From the NCBI GenBank assembly GCA_017562135.1, contig QEYB01000798.1, forward strand, positions 1 through 64,000: 64,000 nucleotides of DNA, written 5' to 3'. Of this stretch, positions 35,130 to 46,529 are shown in pieces (the first letter of the stretch is position 1; every line of letters begins with the position of its first letter). The position numbers and the translations under genes are program-made. The notes under the pieces were generated by a model, which was not told the DNA's origin, did no database searches, and was given only the letters and a program-made list of their open reading frames with translations. Origin of the DNA: Dipylidium caninum (taxonomy: Eukaryota; Platyhelminthes; Cestoda; Cyclophyllidea; Dipylidiidae).

Positions 35130-35500
35130 CCGCAACGAGGAAAAACTACATGGTATCTTGGCGGTAGTTTCTACTAGCGAGACTTGAAAAGCACCATCTA
35201 TTTAATTAGAAAACCTTCACCCTCAGCCCACGATACTCCAATAAGATTGGAATGCTGGCTAGTTGGAAGACTCTTCTCATTGCATGCTTTGCGAGATAGC
35301 AGAAACTACATTTTGGCCTCCATTGGGAAGAGAATAACAGCACACCAGGTTGCGATTTCGGCACTAGACTGAGAGACTCCCGACAATCCCTTCCATATGA
35401 TCTTCACTTGGAAAATGAACTGAAGCCGCAACGGGGAAGTCTACATGGTGTCCTGACGGTGGTTGCTACTTTAGAGACTTGAAAAGCACCATCAACTCTC
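35130..35500. repeat. Local tandem duplication, offset about 295 bases
   Basis: GAGACTTGAAAAGCACCATC-type sequence occurs at about 35,179 and again at about 35,474, each followed by a segment ending TTGGAAGACTCTTCTCA. The left arm has one unit near 32,480-32,520. The two units have diverged noticeably, so the duplication is not the most recent event. Confidence 0.7.
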
Positions 35501-38500
35501 CATTTCGATGGTCAAATCTGTCCCGTAAGACTGCAAAGTCAGCTATTTGGAAGACTCTTCTCACTCGATGCATCCCACCTTCGGCATTTATCGACTCTGC
35601 GGAAAGAAGAGGGCTTCATCAAGTTCACGGTCGCCCAGAAAGTTTGCACGAGAAAACGGAACAATCGACTCTGTTAGTTCACCACCTCCATTGGCCTCCC
35701 TGTCAAATAGGCAATCGGATCGCCTTTATTCCCATGTTGACAAACGGAGTAGCTGCTCTGTGGCTCCTATCCATTAGATCATGCGACCATCGGACACACT
35801 TACGTGCTTGCTCAACTGGCCCGTCATTCAACTGAAACTTTGACGTTAGTCGGAGCAAGGGGGAATGGCTTCAGGCGTTTTTGGGCTTTGTACAGCACTT
35901 TAGACTTTGAACAACCCAAGGAGATCAATTTGCATGCAACAGTCTCCCAAGGGCGGACCTCATGCGTTGATTTCCACAAGAGAAACCGGCCTCTTCTCAA
36001 AATATCAGCCTATTTGGTATTTCTGGAAATACCGTTTTAATTAAATTCGGCACACCTGCACGAACGTATTATGTGGCTGGTGCGGTAATATTTCGGCGTA
36101 TTTACTGACAAAATGATCACATTTCTCGACTCGTTTTTAATTTCTTGCAGAATGACAACGGAGCCCACACCATTTTCAAGTTGCCAATTAGCAGGCTCTA
36201 GCAATATAATACATCGTCTTTTCTGTGCACGGCACAATCTGCGCGGCTGATCTGCCCTGGCTCCTCGATTATGTGACTGGTGAGATGGTTTGCCTATGAA
36301 AGGAACTCAGCACTAACCCTCTGCCCAACGTGAACATAGTCAAATCCTCAATTTTCGCCGTCGAGCATGGTCAATTACCTGTCTTAGCTAAAGGATGCCA
36401 AGCAGCCTATGAACCCGTTGTGGTAGCCCACAATAATGCCCTTTGGAGCCCCTTGTTCGATGCATTTTCCAAATTGACTCTTCTGGGAGCCCTCATATCC
36501 AGAGTGTAGAACCTTTTCTCATGTCTCCTCAGACCGCCTGCCGCGCTGCCAATCTGCAGTTTTATTGGTTGATTGGCAAGAAATGGCAATTTAGGCGTGG
36601 TACCGAAGCTACGCTCGTGTGCGGGTGGATGCAGTGACTACCGTCCCCCTACTTTGTACGCTGATATGCACATGCTGCAATCGAGTAGACCACCTCTACG
36701 GTATGGACACCACGCGCATCATGAGGAGATGTGTATGGCTACTCCAAAACGAAATGATCTATCGCATTAGAGGAGTAGTAAACTATGCTGAGTCGGATGT
36801 TGGCCATTTCAGTTGATGAGGTCCTTGTGTCACACGAAATGAGGCGCGAGCAGTCGTCGATCTCGGTGCCTCTTTTGATAGTGCCTAAGGTCATTGGTGA
36901 CTGTGTCTAGCACAGTGAAGTTCAAAATTCCGGTGCGTGAAACCTCTCCCGCTTATGTGTTATATTAAAATAGACTTCTGAAGCGCGGTGACAGGACAGT
37001 GCAGATTTCATCGCACGCTCAGTACAGAAGGGAAAAGGAGGCGATATGTACGATCTTTCTCTCAGTTACGTGTCACACACTATGACAGCACGAGTCATAA
37101 ATAAACTCTACCCGAATATTCCGTCTGTTTCGGAAATAAAGCGGAATGAAATTTCTTCCTTTCGTGAATCCCATTTCTGCAGAATATTTCATTTATAGAT
37201 GGGAAATATTGGACCAGTGTTTGACTAACGTGAATTAAACTCAGTTTGGTTAATTTGCCGCCTCTGCATGCAGATAAGGTAGAGAGCCGAAAAGCGCTAA
37301 ATAAACACATGCTACATTGAAGAATATAATGTCAAGGTGACGGACAGGACATTTCGGCAGGTGTAATAATGCTTTCGCGTCAGTTTGTGAGAGATAGACA
37401 AAAAAATGGCGTCACAGGGAACTAGGAAGAGAATTAAGCGATCTTCGAGCGAAGAAGCTGGTTACACACGAGCCACCTCCAGGCAACGCCTCCAAGTTGC
37501 CTGAAATTAGGAACTTCTGTCAGCTCGTTTTCTTGACTAAATCCTTGCTATACCAAAATCGCATATCGGCAACACCGGTGTAATGCAGCAATGAGGCCCG
37601 TCTGGAGGTTGGCCCAGCAGATTAGATTGTTTCTTCGCTTTAGCGTTGTTTGATGGCAGTTTGCTTATTGCTCCCAGGTACCTCACCAACCACAAAAGTC
37701 GACAATAGTACTTCTTAATCAGTGGGATGGTGCAAAGGCGGTTGCTCTGTCGCTACCTCTTCTAGACCTTCGACTTCAGCTCTTGTTACAGTGAAATAAG
37801 CCTGGATGAAGAAAAAGATTAAGTGCTCACCTTCCACGAAAGTGGAGACCAGCGTGTGCTGAGGCTTGACGATTAATTTCGACTGGTGGTTCTCGCTGAT
37901 CTGTCGGAATTTTTTCCCCACCCCAGTAAAGGAGAGACGGTGGCAAAACGCTCTTTTGACCACACCTCATGCCGAAACCGCGGTTGAATCGCATGTGACT
38001 CGGATGATCGTGTTAACGGCTTATTCATTTCACCTTTTCAAATGGTGCCAGAGTGGTGGAGGACAGAATCACAAACACCTCCTGTAAGCGCGCAGAACCC
38101 ATACTACAACCTCAACTTCATCTCCGCAAATTAATTTTTTGTGGCAACATGTTTGCCTGTGAAATGACTGGAGGAAACTTCATGCAATCCCAACTTTTTA
38201 AAGTAGGAGTTAAGGATTGTTGTGTTTGAGGACAACGTACTGGTCTTAAACGATCTTTCAACAATGAAAATGCCGAAGAAGTCAGGTCTCTGAACAGCCC
38301 TGCCAACCCTCAGTCTGACGTAGAACACATGCTGCAACCTCAACTTCATCTGCGCAACTGAATTCTCTGTGAAATCGAATTTTTATGTTAAAGACGCGGA
38401 GCAGAATTCCTATAATTCCCACTTTTAACGCAGCAGTTACGGATTGTTGTACTTGAATTCAACGAATTGGAATTCACCGATGTTTGAATGTTGAAATTGC

Positions 38501-39392
38501 CGAAGAGATCAGGTCTGTGAGGAGCCTTGCTATCCCTCAACTTGACATGAACACATCTGTGCTCCTATTTTGCGAATAACTCTCTCGTCGTTAGCAAAAT
38601 GAGAAGTTTCCTCCCCGTCTACTTACCACTGCTCATATGTAATACTTCTCATCGAAACTGACCTCGCTCTCGCCTAATAGGCAAGGCCAACCGATGATTT
38701 TTCTCCTAATAGTCAATTGGAATCTTATGAGCAAAGAGTTCTCACAGGACTCACGTGGCGAGTATGGAATAATGTTGAAGTGGTATTCAGGAATCTCTAC
38801 GCGACAGCAATTGCTACCTGTATTTTGACTCGAATAATGAATATTTTCCTTATGCTCCCGATCGCTTTTGCACTTTAGGAGTGAACGCATATTAACCAGG
38901 AGAGTGAGCGTGGTAGTGCTTTGCATACCATTTCATTGGATTATCGTACCAATGTGAGCCGATGGTGGGACTTCGAGTGGCACTTTTTTAATTATCTTCT
39001 TAGTAAGAGCAATCGAGGTCCCACTTTGTTTGACCAATTTGAGGTCCACCAACAGACCTAACGAGAGCCTGCACAGTTTGTAATGAATCCCCTGGTACGG
39101 ACCCTTCATACATTCGGCATTTCACATGGTTTGACAGATCATCCTTAACCACCTTCCACTTTGCAGAGCACTAACAAGCACATGATTGTTCTTCTTGCCA
39201 TACTCTTTCATTCACCCCCACATTCTTCACCACAATCGCTTTAACGGCGACCTTTCACTCAAGCTCATTCACAGAGGGTCGCAAGAAGGCCCTGTGGTAT
39301 CAGCCAACGCTCCGCTCATTAGGCTGTGTTCAGTGACGCACAACATTTCCCTTATTTTGTCTCCATAAGCTATTTCATTAACCTCAGTATGC

Positions 39393-39395
<3 letters not shown>

Positions 39396-39427
<32 letters not shown>
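39396..39427. repeat. (CT)n microsatellite, right arm
   Basis: About 16 CT units, mirror of 28,432-28,469. Confidence 0.95.
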
Positions 39428-39430
<3 letters not shown>

Positions 39431-40442
39431 AAACATAGTCAGAATGCGCTGTTGCATCATGGAGTCTGTTTCATGGCTGTCCAAGATCAAGGCATTTCAT
39501 GGTATGTTTTTCAGCAGAGTCATTAGAATTTATGTTGGTATGCCGACAGCGTGGTCTGTGTCAGTCCGCAGTGGGTCAGTTCCAAAAAAGCTGCTCCTCC
39601 TTAGTGCGCTGTGTACTGCCAGGGGTGGAGATATGAGGGCTAATTGTGTGGCGAAACTTCTTGTGGAACAATGTTCCTCATGGTGAGCGACGATTAGACA
39701 GGGCAGTGATTAACTGTCAGATAAAGAGTTGGAACACAGCGCACAACTGTGGCACTTGTCTAACTGCATCCATGTTGCGCGCTTATGAGGAATCTATGCG
39801 GCCTGCTGTGGCTGAGGCTGATATGACGGAGCTACCATTTTGGGCAATGGTAGTTGGGTGAACACGGAGAGGGGAGATGAAGAACAAAGGTGATCCTATA
39901 GGCATTCCTCAAAGTGGTTGCATTCTATGATGAGAAGTTGAAATCTGAGGGGTTTGGAGGGTCTGCGCTCACAACTGCTGCAGGACGTAATGTCGAAGTC
40001 GCGTTGGTTAATGAAGAAGCAGAGTAGACGTCGAGAGGGAAAGATGTGGAGATGGAGTGTTTGCTTCGCGGATGAGTATGGAATAAGACGTGTACGCTGA
40101 AGATGGCCTATGACATGTCTAGTGTCTTGGCCGTCTGGCCTCCCATTTGAGTTCTGTCAATTACACTTACTTGTTTGCACAATCTGTGATTTCTATATTT
40201 TTGCGCTTTTTTTCATCACATTCCCAAGCGAACTATTGTGTATTTTTCATGCAACGGGTGTGTGACGTGGAATACACCTTTTCTTTGGAATTATGTCCTC
40301 TTTTACAGTAAATCAAATTTGGTGTCCGCTTATAACCACATAAGGGTGTACAATTTTTTAAATTCTTGGATATGCACTCTCTTTCCCGTTTTCAGCTCTC
40401 TGCACCCACTACTCGTTAGAAGTGATGATGTGGTGCTCAAAG

Positions 40443-40985
40443 ATACCTATTGGCATTTAGTCGAGCATTTGCAGTAGCATTAGTTCGTGCGGCAGACGCA
40501 AACGACTCCAGAGTATAATTCAGGATTTATTTTAAGCAGATGTTTTAACACAGCCATACGGATGATAGTTCCCCTTTAGTTTAGATCTAAGTGCACGAGT
40601 AGTTGCGTGCGAATCGGATTCCACAGTCTTTCCTAATTCTTCGTCGTTATCAATGTGGGTCAGTGGTCTTCTTCGAGGTTCGTTGTCGAAACTAAATTCT
40701 TTGAACCAACGGAGGACAACATTTTGGTCAATGTATTCATAGCCAAATGCCTTAGTAATGTTTCTCGGTGATTGTGCTGCACAGGATGAACTCTTAAGAT
40801 GAGTGCCTTTAAAATCTGCAAATATAGGAATCGAGGGAACGTGAAAAAATCGCTTGTTTCATGGTTTCTTGCTCAATACCGCAGCCGTTTTTCATCTGAT
40901 ACAAGATAGCAGAGGTCACCTGCTTTTTGTGAGTGCGTGCTCACTTCTGCCTGCTTTCATAACCTCCTGCTGTATGTATCCAATC
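40443..40985 (-). pseudogene. Broken mirror of the 180-residue open frame
   Basis: Reverse complement of 26,881-27,423 with small indels (for example GATTTTAAAGGCACTCATC against GATTTAAAGCCTCATC) that break the frame. Included for comparison; the left-arm frame may itself not be a gene. Confidence 0.35.
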
Positions 40986-42899
40986 CTTCCCCTAAAAGAA
41001 CATTCGTCTCCCCTTTTATTCCCCAATGTTTTATGGTTTTCTGCATCATTGTGAAAATACGCACTGGAGAGCGCCGCACTATCTCCACTCTTCCCCTCAG
41101 CTGTCCCGGCTCATATCCACCGCTTTCTACTTTCTCGCGCAATGAACAGCATGACCTTTGACCCATTTTGTTCTCTCAGGGATTTGGGTGCCGCAACTAA
41201 AACTTTCTACCACCGATTTAATACTACACGTTATGGTGCACAAAGTTGAATGTGCATTGTGTATTTTTGACTTCAAAAGTTTTCACTGCTGGAGCATAAC
41301 CACTAAAGACGTGCTCCATTTGCGGCTATAGACCTTAAAGTTAGCAATATAAAGTCAGACAATTGGGCTAACGTGTAATCTGGATGCTACAGTCGCAAGC
41401 AAGAGCACAGCAGAGAGCGGTGGAAAACAGTCTTGGTCGGCCATAGCAAGTGTGGAAGAGGATTAGTGTAATAATTAGTGTTGACTGCAGTTTCCGAGGT
41501 CACAAAGGTCTTGGATGCCACCCTGGATCAAAATGACAATACATTAGGAAGACAGTGGCAGTCACGCCGATGGTGCTAGAGAGTGAAATGATTTACAGAA
41601 ATAAACGCAATTTCAATGGCCGTCCACATGCAGGACTGTGGAGTTCTGCCTTCTTCTTCTTTGGTGACCTAAACACTTTCACTGTCCAAGGTGAATTTCT
41701 GGGCAATAGTTCGGTGGCGAAAATCTTCGTCATCTGGCGTTAATGGGAGCCGAGGCAGAATTTATACGCTCCAATTCCGCAGACATCCACGGATAGACTA
41801 GAATCAGACAAAACGGACAATTAAAAAGTGATGATAAGGCGAATATTCACCGATCCTCTTACCCTTTATTTCGTGTGTAACTAAAGTGAGCACCATTTGC
41901 GCACTCAAAATTGTACAATCCATGGAGATGGAGTATTATTTATTGAAATTTGCCAGCCAAAAGATTAATTATGTAGTGCATATTGTCAATTAGGAGTTCT
42001 TTGAAACAGCACCTTTCCCCAATGGCGTGCATGAGTGAAGAAACAATGCAACTGACGCGGAAGAGCCAAAGCCAAATAAGAGAAGTTTGTCTTATTCTCG
42101 AGCCGACATTATCCACCACACCTCAATGAAAGTCATTACCTGACACCAATTTTCTTCTTCCTGATTTCTCTACGTTTGCTTCTTTGGTGCTACGAATGGC
42201 CATGTCATCAAATGTTTGTTTTTTGGGTGAACAAGCACAATGCAACCGAATTGTGCGGTCCATTGGGATGCAGATGCAGCAGCTGTCGTAGACTTACTGA
42301 GGTGGCAGGCGGAGGTGAGCTGAAATTCTCCATAAATCCAGTTCAGATGAATTAATGGGGCACTTAAAACCCCATTTTCTACCCCCATTTTCAAGAATTT
42401 CCCACTGCACTTCCAGCAAGTAATCCGATAATATGAGTGTGAGTTTGAGTAAGGAGTATTTTCCCATATTTAATAGACACATGTCCAGCATATAGAGGCA
42501 ACTTCATGGGATAAAGTGCACTCAACCGCAGATTTAGTAATCGTACCCGGGACAAAAATTTTCGTGTTATTTTTCCAACAGACACATCAGGATGATAGGA
42601 TCTCAAATGCTGGGACATTAAAATCCCACCTTGGCCACATTCGTCATGTAAGATTTGCCCTGATGTGATGGAGAACCAAGTGAAGGGCGGTAGGAGGAAT
42701 CAGGGCAAGGATATTGTCTCAGTCGTGAGAAGAGCTGAGTGGAGAATTGGACAAATGCCACCATTGGGCAACTACATCAACACCTCGAAATCCGTTGCTG
42801 CATCCATGGTGCGAGTGACCATCTTCAAACCTGTGCAACTGGGTTGCCAGAAAGTAGGGAGGCCAGTCTAATAAGCAGATTACACTGTCGAGGTCCTTA

Positions 42900-42964
42900 G
42901 GACAAACCTATTTAAGTTGGCAGGAATGTAGAACCTCTCTGTGAAGCAGCTTCATTTCCTCGCA
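42900..42964 (+). promoter_or_regulatory. Core promoter of the 43 kb gene
   Basis: TATTTAAG at 42,909-42,916 sits 49 bases before the ATG, the same spacing as in other members. The upstream ACCAGCACA box is not recognisable here, which together with its divergent protein marks this as a different subgroup. It lies about 175 bases outside the palindrome. Confidence 0.6.
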
Positions 42965-43678
42965 ATGACTGCTTACATTGCGGTCGGTCTACTTGTCCTT
43001 CTGCCATGCCATCTCACCGTTTTTTGCTTGCTCGTCCGAATCCGCGAAATTAGTACCACCGTCACTGATTTCCACGATTAAAGAGCCAATGAGTAACTCC
43101 TTACATTCGACGCCTTCATTCATTCACTTACTTCCACTTGCTTTCTGTAGGACCGTGCACACCGTCGAAAATTACAAACTTCCCAGTTGATATGATGAAG
43201 ATTGCCAAACACTTGACGTCTGAGGTGCTCACGACCATGAACATAGAAGAGGGAGCAGACGGAGACAATTGGTTCATCAATATGACCCGAGCCCAGTGGA
43301 ATATTAGCTTGATGGGCATCGAATCTGACAAAAGCGTTGCAGAAATTCGAGTAAGAGTTGGAAATATCACGTTCAACAATATTTCACCTCTACACGCGAA
43401 GCACAGGTAAGGCCTCTCCCTTCCATCCTATTCACCATTTTTGGCGAAAATCTCCCAGCGTCTACGACAGCACCTATTTCCTTGAGTTATTTAAATTCAC
43501 CGGACTATTTAAATACAATAGAGCGATGTCCGAGGTTTTTGTGCTCCGTGCCTTTGACTACAGATTGAAGGATGTATTGCTGGATGTATCTGTGCCCTAC
43601 AACGAAGAGAGACTACGAAAAGCCATTTTGTACACATTTGATGTTTCGTTCTTAAATTCCGCCTGTGGTGTTGATTAG
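42965..43678 (+). CDS. Secreted N-glycosylated family protein, near-intact (one T-run frameshift)
   Basis: Exon 1 42,965-43,092, exon 2 43,151-43,406, exon 3 43,459-43,678. Exon 2 (256) and exon 3 (220) have exactly the reference lengths and phases; exon 1 is 128 instead of 127, and the extra base is in a T6 run at 43,020-43,025. As written, the frame stops early; in the family frame, the signal peptide MTAYIAVGLLVLLPCHLTVF is followed by Ala and Cys22. No gap is needed to align with the 62 kb protein: Cys45, Trp92 and Cys197 are kept, and sequons fall at Asn86, 93, 114 and 119, of which 114 is shared. Exon 3 has YFLELFKFTGLFKYN. AATAAA is at 43,741. Probably functional if the T is a sequence error. 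Confidence 0.8.
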
Positions 43679-43740
43679 AAAGATTGTTAATTCACTTGAC
43701 TTATAACTTGCCAAGGTGGTGACTCTTCTGCTTGTGACAG

Positions 43741-43746
43741 AATAAA
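43741..43746 (+). terminator. Polyadenylation signal AATAAA
   Basis: Lies 63 bases after the stop of the 43 kb gene. Confidence 0.6.
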
Positions 43747-43749
43747 TCC

Positions 43750-44319
43750 TCCTCCCTACCTGATCTCACTCTCTTAACACTTGTAACCCACTTTGATCGT
43801 GGACTCCTAATGCAACCATTTGCTTTGTCAATTAAAAAAGGCAATAGTTAGCCATTGAATGCCAATGTGTGCCAAAATGCCAAAGAAACTGGTGTAGGCG
43901 AAGTCGACGTCGAGGAAGTTTGGCCATTCTCATTTATGTGGGGTGGAGAGAAAGCCTGAGAAGAAATGTGTCCTCAATGGCTTGAGATGACGTAAGCTGT
44001 AGATCAAGGTGGGTGGACCGACGGTCATGAAACATTGGTCTGGATCGGTCGAGCATCCCCCCCAAAAAAATAGTTATATTCCCGAGAAAGGACGCCTCCA
44101 CCTCTATCTAACATCTCTCGCACCCACACTCATTCTCCTTCTACGCCCCCCAATACTCATCGCATCAATTCATGTGAGACACCGCAAAGGTACCACTTCA
44201 TGGGTTTAATATGAAGTGAATCTGCGGTAAAGGTGAGCGACGGTGGCAACTTGAGACGAACACCTCGTTGCCCGCACCGACTTCAAGCCAATGGTCGAGA
44301 AGCCATCAGCTCAGGCAGG
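43750..44319. other. Intergenic sequence between family members
   Basis: No supported exon. A C6/A7 low-complexity spot is at about 44,057-44,070. Short frames only. Confidence 0.4.
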
Positions 44320-44387
44320 ATATAAAGGCGAACGGGGGCGAATGGATAAGAAAAACACACCGACCTGCTGGAAAGGCTATAATCCAG
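44320..44387 (+). promoter_or_regulatory. Probable core promoter of the 44 kb copy
   Basis: GATATAAAGGCG with TATAAAG at 44,321-44,327, 61 bases before the ATG. The family upstream box is not seen. Confidence 0.45.
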
Positions 44388-44796
44388 ATGAATTTTGTGC
44401 TTCCTCTCCTCACCATTCAGACATGCTATCTCCCCTCCTCTTTGTCCACAACTCCACGTCAAGGCAATTTGCCTATCTACAGAAGCCCTTCATTTTCAAG
44501 TGCTTCATTGCTGTGACAAGTTAACTCTTGGCTATTGAGGACAGTGTCAACTAAACCAAATCAGCTATTTACACAGTGATGTCACGAAAGTTGCCATACA
44601 ATTGGCTTATGAGGCTTTTTAATCAAACAATACTTAAGAGTGCGGACTATGAAAAATTTTGGTGGGCAGATTTAAGGGACGCAAGGTGGACCATCAACCT
44701 CCAACAGATTGGCAGCAACGCGAATGAACTTGAATTCTCAACGCAACTTCGCAACATGTCGATCAACTGTGTGGAATACCATCTGCCAACATACTT
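44388..44796 (+). pseudogene. Divergent secreted-family copy, exons 1-2, one-base frameshift
   Basis: ATG 44,388 opens MNFVLPLLTIQTCYLPSSL, a plausible signal peptide. Exon 2 is 44,540-44,796 after ATTGAG, 257 nt against the usual 256; the added base is in a T5 run at 44,616-44,620. On either side of it the frames read CQLNQISYLHSDVTKVAIQL and FWWADLRDARWTINLQQ, giving Cys45, Trp92 and the Asn114 sequon (NMS) at the family positions. The exon 1-2 gap is only about 20-25 bases, too short for a normal intron, so exon 1 or intron 1 has a deletion. Exon 3 was not found at the expected distance; a related exon 3 is at 45,395. Confidence 0.6.
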
Positions 44797-44859
44797 GTGC
44801 GTATCCGTAAAGTAGCAAATGGTACTGGCTCTTGCCTACGTTATGTTACACCACAAGGA

Positions 44860-45010
44860 CAATGGGAACCAGTTCATGCAACAGAAATTAAGGTGCCGAC
44901 TACCTTAGATGGCCAAGTAAACCAACCTCCACTTCGCCTCCTCACCTCTACACCAAATAAACAAACGTGAACCTGCGTAAGCCAGGGTAAACCTGGGGCC
45001 GATCGCTTGC
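44860..45010 (-). repeat. Isolated family upstream segment
   Basis: CGACTACCTTAGATGGCCAAGTAA and CTCCTCACCTCTACACCAAATAAAC match the reverse complement of 59,090-59,190 and relate to 720-830. It is the distal flank of a family gene without the gene. Confidence 0.55.
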
Positions 45011-45089
45011 TAAATTGCAATCTCTCTACCTCCTGAGGCGCATGTTTGTCAAGCATTTACCATCCTCAGAGGCCCAGTATTTTACAACC

Positions 45090-45680
45090 TTTCCTTCAAA
45101 CACTGATATCTGCGCGTTGCGACAAAACGACACATGCCAGCAAATTCACGAAGATATGCACTCAACAACATGGTATTCGTATTTGAAAACCAGAGATTTG
45201 AAAACAAACAACCGAGACTATCGATTAGTTGTTGTGTGAGGAGCAGGCAAGACACGTTTCACCGAAACTTAACCCTCCTATTCTAATACTCGAATGGCAA
45301 ATGACCATTTTCTCCTGATGGTTTACACACCCATACCGCCCTCCACTCATTGGCTTCTGCGACTTTCCGTCAACGAATTACGGAAAAGGTGAATGTGGAG
45401 GATGCGGCAGGATTTGATATTGTCGGGAAGTTATTTAATTTGTCGGCAGTACACAAAGCTTCATCCGCTTGTCGTGTCTTGTCATACAGCAGTATTGTAC
45501 CGTGCCGATTGTCTAATGTTGGTATTTATTCCTCTTAAGTTTCTCATGCATGAAAACAATTGCATGACAGTAGGCCTCCGCCGATGTCATGTTTCTGCCT
45601 GGTTGAAGGATATTATTATGGTTAATCACTCCTTGGACATTTCGTTTGACGCCTTGGCTTGTGCTGACTTTACCTACTAG
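45090..45680 (+). pseudogene. Divergent family exons 2-3, broken
   Basis: A frame to 45,239 has TTWYSYLKTRDLKTNNRDYR, resembling the exon 2 core (Trp92 onward). 45,395-45,538 reads GFDIVGKLFNLSAVHKASS, related to exon 3 of the 54 kb copy (GFDIAGKFFNFSTVNEAS) and, in spacing, to AYVIRAFEF in the reference; the frame is lost after about 45 codons. Flanking noncoding sequence also matches 54,480-55,000, which supports homology. Confidence 0.45.
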
Positions 45681-45689
45681 GAGTTTATT

Positions 45690-46349
45690 CAAGTCTCTGA
45701 TGAAATAAGGTTGTTTAAACTCTGTGAGTGGAGTTGAGTAGTCTTGTAGAGCACAATGTGGTAGACTGTGTGCAGACCCCAATTGGGCTGGGAGGAAGTC
45801 GCATTCCGCCGTTTTGTGGTATAACATTCGGCATTGTAATAAGAGAGGAGAAAATTACGAGACGTACGGTTAATTATGGAAACTGAGTTAATTTGATTGA
45901 TATAACCGCGGAGATCTTCCGAACATACGAATTGAAAGCTAATGAGCAGATAAAAAGGAGACATTGTAGAAGGAGTGAATAAATGGAATGCAAATGGAAA
46001 GTAAAGTCGGTGTAAAGCTCGAATCAAATATACTTGCACAGAGCTGACCTAGGCAGAGAGCGAATTAACAGGTGACCACAGCATGGGGAAAATGGTTGGA
46101 CAGTATATTTAGAGCTGTGGATAGAAATGAGCTGAGGAGCTGTGAACTAGTAGCCCAATTGGACCTCTAAGATTCGGGGCATTGAGGTTTCACTGCTGGT
46201 AGATAAGTCCTACTGTGTTTTCCATGCATCTGGAATACACGACGTACACCGATGAATATTCTCGTCGCGATGATGCCGCAATTTCCGACTTTCATTAGAT
46301 TTCATCTCTCACAGCACCTTACGTAGCGCCTTCAAAACCGCTATGTTGT
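45690..46349. other. Mostly unrecognised; 46,210-46,330 is repeated
   Basis: 46,210-46,330 matches 61,520-61,640 (GGAATACACGACGTACACC-like and CCGCAATTTCCGA-like words), i.e. the distal upstream region of the intact gene. The rest has only short frames. Confidence 0.45.
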
Positions 46350-46529
46350 CACTGTGGGAAAGCAAATATCGGCACACCAACTCTACTGGACCTAAACACT
46401 TTCTCGTATGCACTAAATAAGTGCGAAGGATTGAAGGAGACTTTCGTGAAGTCCAAGCTTGGCGCAATGCCGATATTCGTGATGGTCTATCTACTACACC
46501 TCCTCACCCCGCACCTCAACACATTGTAA
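46350..46529 (+). pseudogene. Family promoter plus truncated exon 1
   Basis: AAGCAAATATCGGCACACC (box), CTAAATAAGTGCGAAGG (TATA relic), then ATG 46,467 reading MPIFVMVYLLHLLTPHL, a good family signal peptide. At about 46,525 it jumps to the inverted duplicate unit, so everything from VFAC on is missing. The leader TTTCGTGAAGTCC is conserved. Confidence 0.65.

Larger units (their letters stand above)
34816..42725. repeat. Right arm of the palindrome
   Basis: Reverse complement of 24,860-32,851. Arm-specific differences: a tandem duplication of about 295 bases at 35,130-35,500, a replaced segment of about 70 bases near 35,980-36,020 against 31,870-31,940, and a loss of about 300 bases near the outer end. 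Elsewhere identity is very high by eye. Confidence 0.92.

Noticed and set aside
24860..42725. Palindrome as the terminal inverted repeats of a DNA transposon or virus
   Set aside because: No transposase, polymerase, integrase or capsid-like frame was seen, and the spacer holds a family gene with its flank.
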